A stretch of DNA of 9,292 nt, from contig JAOZSS010000089.1 of assembly GCA_029939545.1 (NCBI GenBank), positions 1-9,292 of the forward strand, written 5' to 3'. The position numbers were made by a program, and so were the translations under genes. The notes beneath the pieces are model-generated. The model saw nothing but the letters and a program-made list of their open reading frames with translations. It was not told the origin of the DNA and did not search any database. How positions within the stretch are numbered: position 1 is the stretch's first letter; each line of letters starts with the position of its first letter. Below, in pieces: positions 6,564 through 9,292 of the stretch. The DNA comes from Kiritimatiellia bacterium. GTDB lineage: Bacteria; Verrucomicrobiota; Kiritimatiellia; UBA8416; JABMPJ01.

Positions 6564-6796
6564 TTAAAAATCCAAATGTCAATATGGACTCTGTCTGTCG
6601 GCTCACCGTCCTCTTTTAGTGTGACTTTATCGAATCCCTTGCGTCATAGATGGCTTCCAACCCGGAAGTCCCACCTTTATTTTCATCATCCGCGCCACCG
6701 ACTTGCCCTATTTCAGCGTCCGGCCTGCGCGATCCAGTTACCAGAATTAGCATGGGCCTGGTTCCCCTAGCATTGTTCGCAAAAAACTCTCTCGGA
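6564..6796. other. pheT-6S RNA gap without a convincing gene
   Basis: This 233-bp stretch is where zapA lies in many gammaproteobacteria, but I see no ZapA-like sequence. On the minus strand an ATG at 6753 opens a 45-codon frame ending TAA at 6616, including EIGQVGGADDENKGG. A different minus frame then runs 50-odd codons from about 6640 into the 6S RNA without a start codon. A small hairpin, CTTCC and GGAAG around a 5-nt loop, lies at 6654-6668. TTGACA at 6582-6577 resembles a -35 box, but nothing at normal spacing resembles a -10. The region may hold the 6S promoter and the remains of a small gene; neither is shown. Confidence 0.35.
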
Positions 6797-9196
6797 CTAA
6801 CGCTCCCTGATTTCGGCTTTCAACTCCCGCCTCAGTCGATCCATGATCTCGGCGTGTAAGCGATTTGTCTCTTCATCCGTCAGCGTCCTTTCCGCTGACC
6901 GGTAGGTCAAGGAGTAGGCCATACTTTTGCGCGCCTCTCCAATATCCTCACTTCTGAATATATCGAATAGGTCAACCCCTGTCAACTCCCGAGGTGCCCC
7001 TTTTTCAATCACTCGAACGATCTCCCCGTGGCATACGGATTCATCCACGATAAGGGCCAGGTCACGGTCCATTGACGGGTACACAGGTATCGTTGTAAAT
7101 GACTTAGCATCATGTATTTGAGCAATAATTCCGTCTAGCTTGAGTTCCGCAATCGCGACAGGAGACTGAATACGCCACTGATGCCGGATTCCTGCCGCCA
7201 GAAGCCCCAAAACACCAACCTTCTCACTCCCCAGTGAAAGGGCCACACACCACCCCGGCTCGAAGGCCGGATGCGCGATCGGCTGAAGCTCGAGTGCGGG
7301 TGCATTCTGCACCCTCAACAGCTCTTCAAGCAGACCCTTCATCCGCAGAAAAGCCGCATCAGGAGAGGTGTCACCACTGCTTCCGCCCTGCCCTTCCGGC
7401 TGCCCCATGAGCCCGATCGAAAGACGATCCTCTTCCTGGATAGCCCCCTCAGCACGGTAGAAGACGCGGCCGATTTCGAAGCAGGCCGCATCCCGTTCCT
7501 GGTGCGTTGCATTGCGACCGAGTGATTCGACCATCTGCGCGATCAACGAATCGCGCATGATGCCGTGGTCGGCACTAACGGGGTCCAACAGCGCGACACG
7601 TCGGCCATCCACGTCTTTGCCGAACCGGTCCAGCGCCTGCTCGGAAAGGAAGCTGTAGTTCATGGTCTCGGCCAGACCCAGCCCCACGAGGTGCTCACGA
7701 CACGCCGCCACGGCACGCGGCCGTGCATCGTCGGCATCCACCACGACACGCCCCATCGGATCGGCGGCCGGCACTTCATCCAGTCCGTGCACGCGGGCAA
7801 TCTCTTCGAAGATGTCGGCCTCGATCTTGAGGTCGGGGCGGAACGATGGCGGCGCCACCGTAATCGCACCCTCATCAGCCGCCGCCACGGGAATCTGTAG
7901 CTTCTCCAGAATGTCAAGTATGTCGTCACGACTCAACGACACACCGAGGAGCGCCTCGAGTCGCGCCAGGCGGCAGCGGATGGGCTCCTGTTCGGCTGGT
8001 CCCCCATAGACATCAATCACACCCGTCGCCACCGTGGCCCCACAGTATTCGGCCATGAGCGAAGCCGCGCGGCGGCTGGCCCATTCTACGGTCTCACGGT
8101 TCACGGTGCGCTCAAAGCGATGCGACGATTCGGTCGAAAGGCCGAGTGCGACAGATGTGCGATGCGTCAGGGCCGGATCGAACGTGGCGCTTTCCAGCAG
8201 CACGGTCTGGGTCGTGTCGCTGATCTCGCTGCCGGCACCCCCCATAATGCCGGCTACCGCCACTGGGCGCTCCGCATCGGCGATCACGAGCATCTCAGGC
8301 GTCAGCGCACGCTCCTCGTTATCGAGCGTGGCCATCCGCTCCCCTTCCGCAGCGCGGCGAACGATGATGCGGCACTCCTTAAGCAGGGCGAAATCGAACG
8401 CATGCAGCGGATGACCACACTCGAGCATCACGTAGTTGGTGATATCCACCACGTTGTTGATCGGGCGCACCCCGCAGCAGGTCAACCGGCGACGCATCCA
8501 GATGGGACTCGGCTTGAGCTCGGCTTCGGTCACCACGCGTGCCGTATAGCGCGGACAGTCGACGGCATCCTGTACCTCAACCTGGATCCATGCTTCGACC
8601 GGCTTGCCCTTTTCATCGAATTCTGGCTCAGGTACCTTCAGTTCCACGCCATACAGGGCCGCCACTTCGCGGGCCATACCGATCACGCTCAGGCAGTCGG
8701 GCCGGTTCCACGTCACTTCGAGTTCCAGGACTGTCTCAACGCCGCCCATCACATCCAGCAACGGCGACCCGGCAACAGCGTCCTCCGGCAACAGCATGAT
8801 GCCGGCATGATCGACCGACAGGCCCAGCTCGTCTTCGGCACAGAGCATGCCCTGGGAGCTCTCACCGCGCAGCTTGGCCTCCTTGATGGTCATGCCGCCA
8901 GGCAGCGTGGCGCCCACGGGCGCGAGGGCCACCTTGTCGCCAACGTCGAAATTGTCGGCCCCGCACACCACGGGTAGTTCGTTCTCACCGTCGAACACGC
9001 GGCACAGGCGCAGCCGGTCGGCCTTGGGGTGCTTCTCCCAGGCGCGTATCTCACCGACGATGATGTCTTCGCATCCGGCACCGACGTGCTCGATGCCTTC
9101 CACCTCTGTGCCCGAGAAGGTCAGACGTTCGGCAATCTCCTCCGCCGATGCATCCACATCCACATACTCGCGCAACCAACTTAACGGTAATTTCAT
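6797..9196 (-). CDS. pheT: Phenylalanyl-tRNA synthetase beta subunit
   Basis: PheT pairs with the catalytic PheS as an alpha2-beta2 enzyme charging tRNA-Phe; the beta subunit provides tRNA binding and editing. The 799 residues match the bacterial family. In order: N-terminal MKLPLSWLREYVD; an EMAP-II-like OB-fold tRNA-binding domain (about 40-150) with HPKADRLRLC at 56-65; the B3/B4 editing region (about 210-390) with GVRPINNVVDITNYVM, HPLHAFD and VAGIMGG; SSHRFERTVN (357-366); the B5 domain (about 400-475) ending RPDLKIEADIFEEIARVHG; the catalytic-like core; and a C-terminal ferredoxin-fold anticodon-binding domain (about 704-797) with YPSMDRDLALIVD. The start has AGGTGA (9206-9201) four nucleotides upstream. 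pheS is not visible in the 96 bases before it. All domains appear intact. Confidence 0.98.
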   Translation of the reverse strand: MKLPLSWLREYVDVDASAEEIAERLTFSGTEVEGIEHVGAGCEDIIVGEIRAWEKHPKADRLRLCRVFDGENELPVVCGADNFDVGDKVALAPVGATLPGGMTIKEAKLRGESSQGMLCAEDELGLSVDHAGIMLLPEDAVAGSPLLDVMGGVETVLELEVTWNRPDCLSVIGMAREVAALYGVELKVPEPEFDEKGKPVEAWIQVEVQDAVDCPRYTARVVTEAELKPSPIWMRRRLTCCGVRPINNVVDITNYVMLECGHPLHAFDFALLKECRIIVRRAAEGERMATLDNEERALTPEMLVIADAERPVAVAGIMGGAGSEISDTTQTVLLESATFDPALTHRTSVALGLSTESSHRFERTVNRETVEWASRRAASLMAEYCGATVATGVIDVYGGPAEQEPIRCRLARLEALLGVSLSRDDILDILEKLQIPVAAADEGAITVAPPSFRPDLKIEADIFEEIARVHGLDEVPAADPMGRVVVDADDARPRAVAACREHLVGLGLAETMNYSFLSEQALDRFGKDVDGRRVALLDPVSADHGIMRDSLIAQMVESLGRNATHQERDAACFEIGRVFYRAEGAIQEEDRLSIGLMGQPEGQGGSSGDTSPDAAFLRMKGLLEELLRVQNAPALELQPIAHPAFEPGWCVALSLGSEKVGVLGLLAAGIRHQWRIQSPVAIAELKLDGIIAQIHDAKSFTTIPVYPSMDRDLALIVDESVCHGEIVRVIEKGAPRELTGVDLFDIFRSEDIGEARKSMAYSLTYRSAERTLTDEETNRLHAEIMDRLRRELKAEIRER

Positions 9197-9200
9197 TGTC

Positions 9201-9206
9201 TCACCT
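9201..9206 (-). promoter_or_regulatory. Shine-Dalgarno site of pheT
   Basis: The minus strand reads AGGTGA, then GACA, then ATG, at normal spacing. It confirms the pheT start and lies only about 24 bp from the neighbouring repeat element. Confidence 0.7.
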
Positions 9207-9229
9207 GTAACTTCTCAAAAAGTCCTTCT

Positions 9230-9292
9230 TGTCATTCCGAGCTTGTCGAGGAATCTCCCGCATTACCAGTGGCTTGAGATCCCTCGACTTCG
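9230..9292. repeat. Inverted-repeat intergenic element, cut by the window edge
   Basis: The arm GTCGAGGAATCTC (9245-9257) is the reverse complement of GAGATCCCTCGAC (9276-9288) with a single mismatch, around an 18-nt loop. The left arm continues outward as TGTCATTCCGAGCTT, and the right arm begins to mirror it before the window ends. From memory, elements with these TCATTCCGAG and GTCGAGGAATCTC arms recur between genes in many environmental bacterial genomes. Only one copy is present here, so dispersal is inferred. It lies in the leader of pheT and would separate it from any upstream pheS. Confidence 0.7.

Noticed and set aside
6577..6582. A perfect TTGACA on the minus strand, a possible -35 box for the 6S RNA.
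   Set aside because: Seventeen bases further on lies CCTGCC, not a -10, and it would place the start inside the closing stem. It is kept only as a remark.
6781..6790. Six T residues on the minus strand just after the pheT stop, a possible terminator.
   Set aside because: No stable stem lies directly before the T-run.
6564..6796. Possible zapA gene, expected from synteny with ssrS in gammaproteobacteria.
   Set aside because: No frame of the right length or sequence is present.
8120..8977. A 285-codon plus-strand open frame opposite pheT.
   Set aside because: It is a shadow of pheT with no recognisable motif and no ribosome binding site.
9207..9292. Attenuator or leader peptide controlling pheT.
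   Set aside because: No Phe-rich leader frame or stem followed by a T-run is visible. The inverted repeat is better explained as a dispersed element.
1..9292. CRISPR arrays, tRNA or rRNA genes, insertion sequences with transposase, and prophage genes.
   Set aside because: No regularly spaced direct repeats, tRNA-like cloverleaf, rRNA motifs or transposase sequences were found on reading both strands.

Overview
The window is a bacterial chromosomal segment with seven housekeeping genes, all on the minus strand. In transcription order they are pheT, rarA, a 5-formyltetrahydrofolate cyclo-ligase gene (fau), rny, a ymdB-type phosphodiesterase gene, xseA and xseB. A fragment of an RHS/YD-repeat protein lies on the same strand and runs off the left edge. 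By eye the sequence is moderately GC-rich. A membrane-anchored RNase Y, a separate PheT and a 6S RNA do not fix a phylum. The dispersed-repeat look of the intergenic DNA and the RHS remnant suggest an environmental Gram-negative lineage, perhaps in or near the PVC group, but that is only a guess.

Right side (about 9292 to 6564): an inverted-repeat element lies just upstream of pheT and is cut by the window edge. The complete pheT follows, then 233 bp with no convincing gene.

Middle (6563 to 4334): a 6S RNA gene (ssrS), recognised from its long closing stem, central bubble and 3' motif, lies directly upstream of rarA. rarA overlaps fau by 4 bp (ATGA). A linked 6S RNA, fau and nearby replication-associated gene recalls the ssrS-ygfA arrangement of gammaproteobacteria. 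The fau-rny gap contains a 50-bp palindrome built from two smaller palindromes.

Left side (4330 to 1): rny, ymdB, xseA and xseB are packed with overlaps or a 1-nt gap and almost certainly form one transcription unit. RNase Y starts mRNA decay, the YmdB-family enzyme is a metal-dependent phosphodiesterase, and XseA plus XseB form exonuclease VII. An RHS fragment follows without its own recognisable 5' part.

The genes serve translation (PheT), global transcription control (6S RNA), replication-fork maintenance (RarA), folate salvage (Fau), RNA turnover (RNase Y, YmdB) and DNA end processing (exonuclease VII). I see no defence island, prophage or clearly new enzyme system. The most interesting material is non-coding: the 6S RNA with two competing folds, the two palindromic elements, and the unexplained pheT-6S gap.
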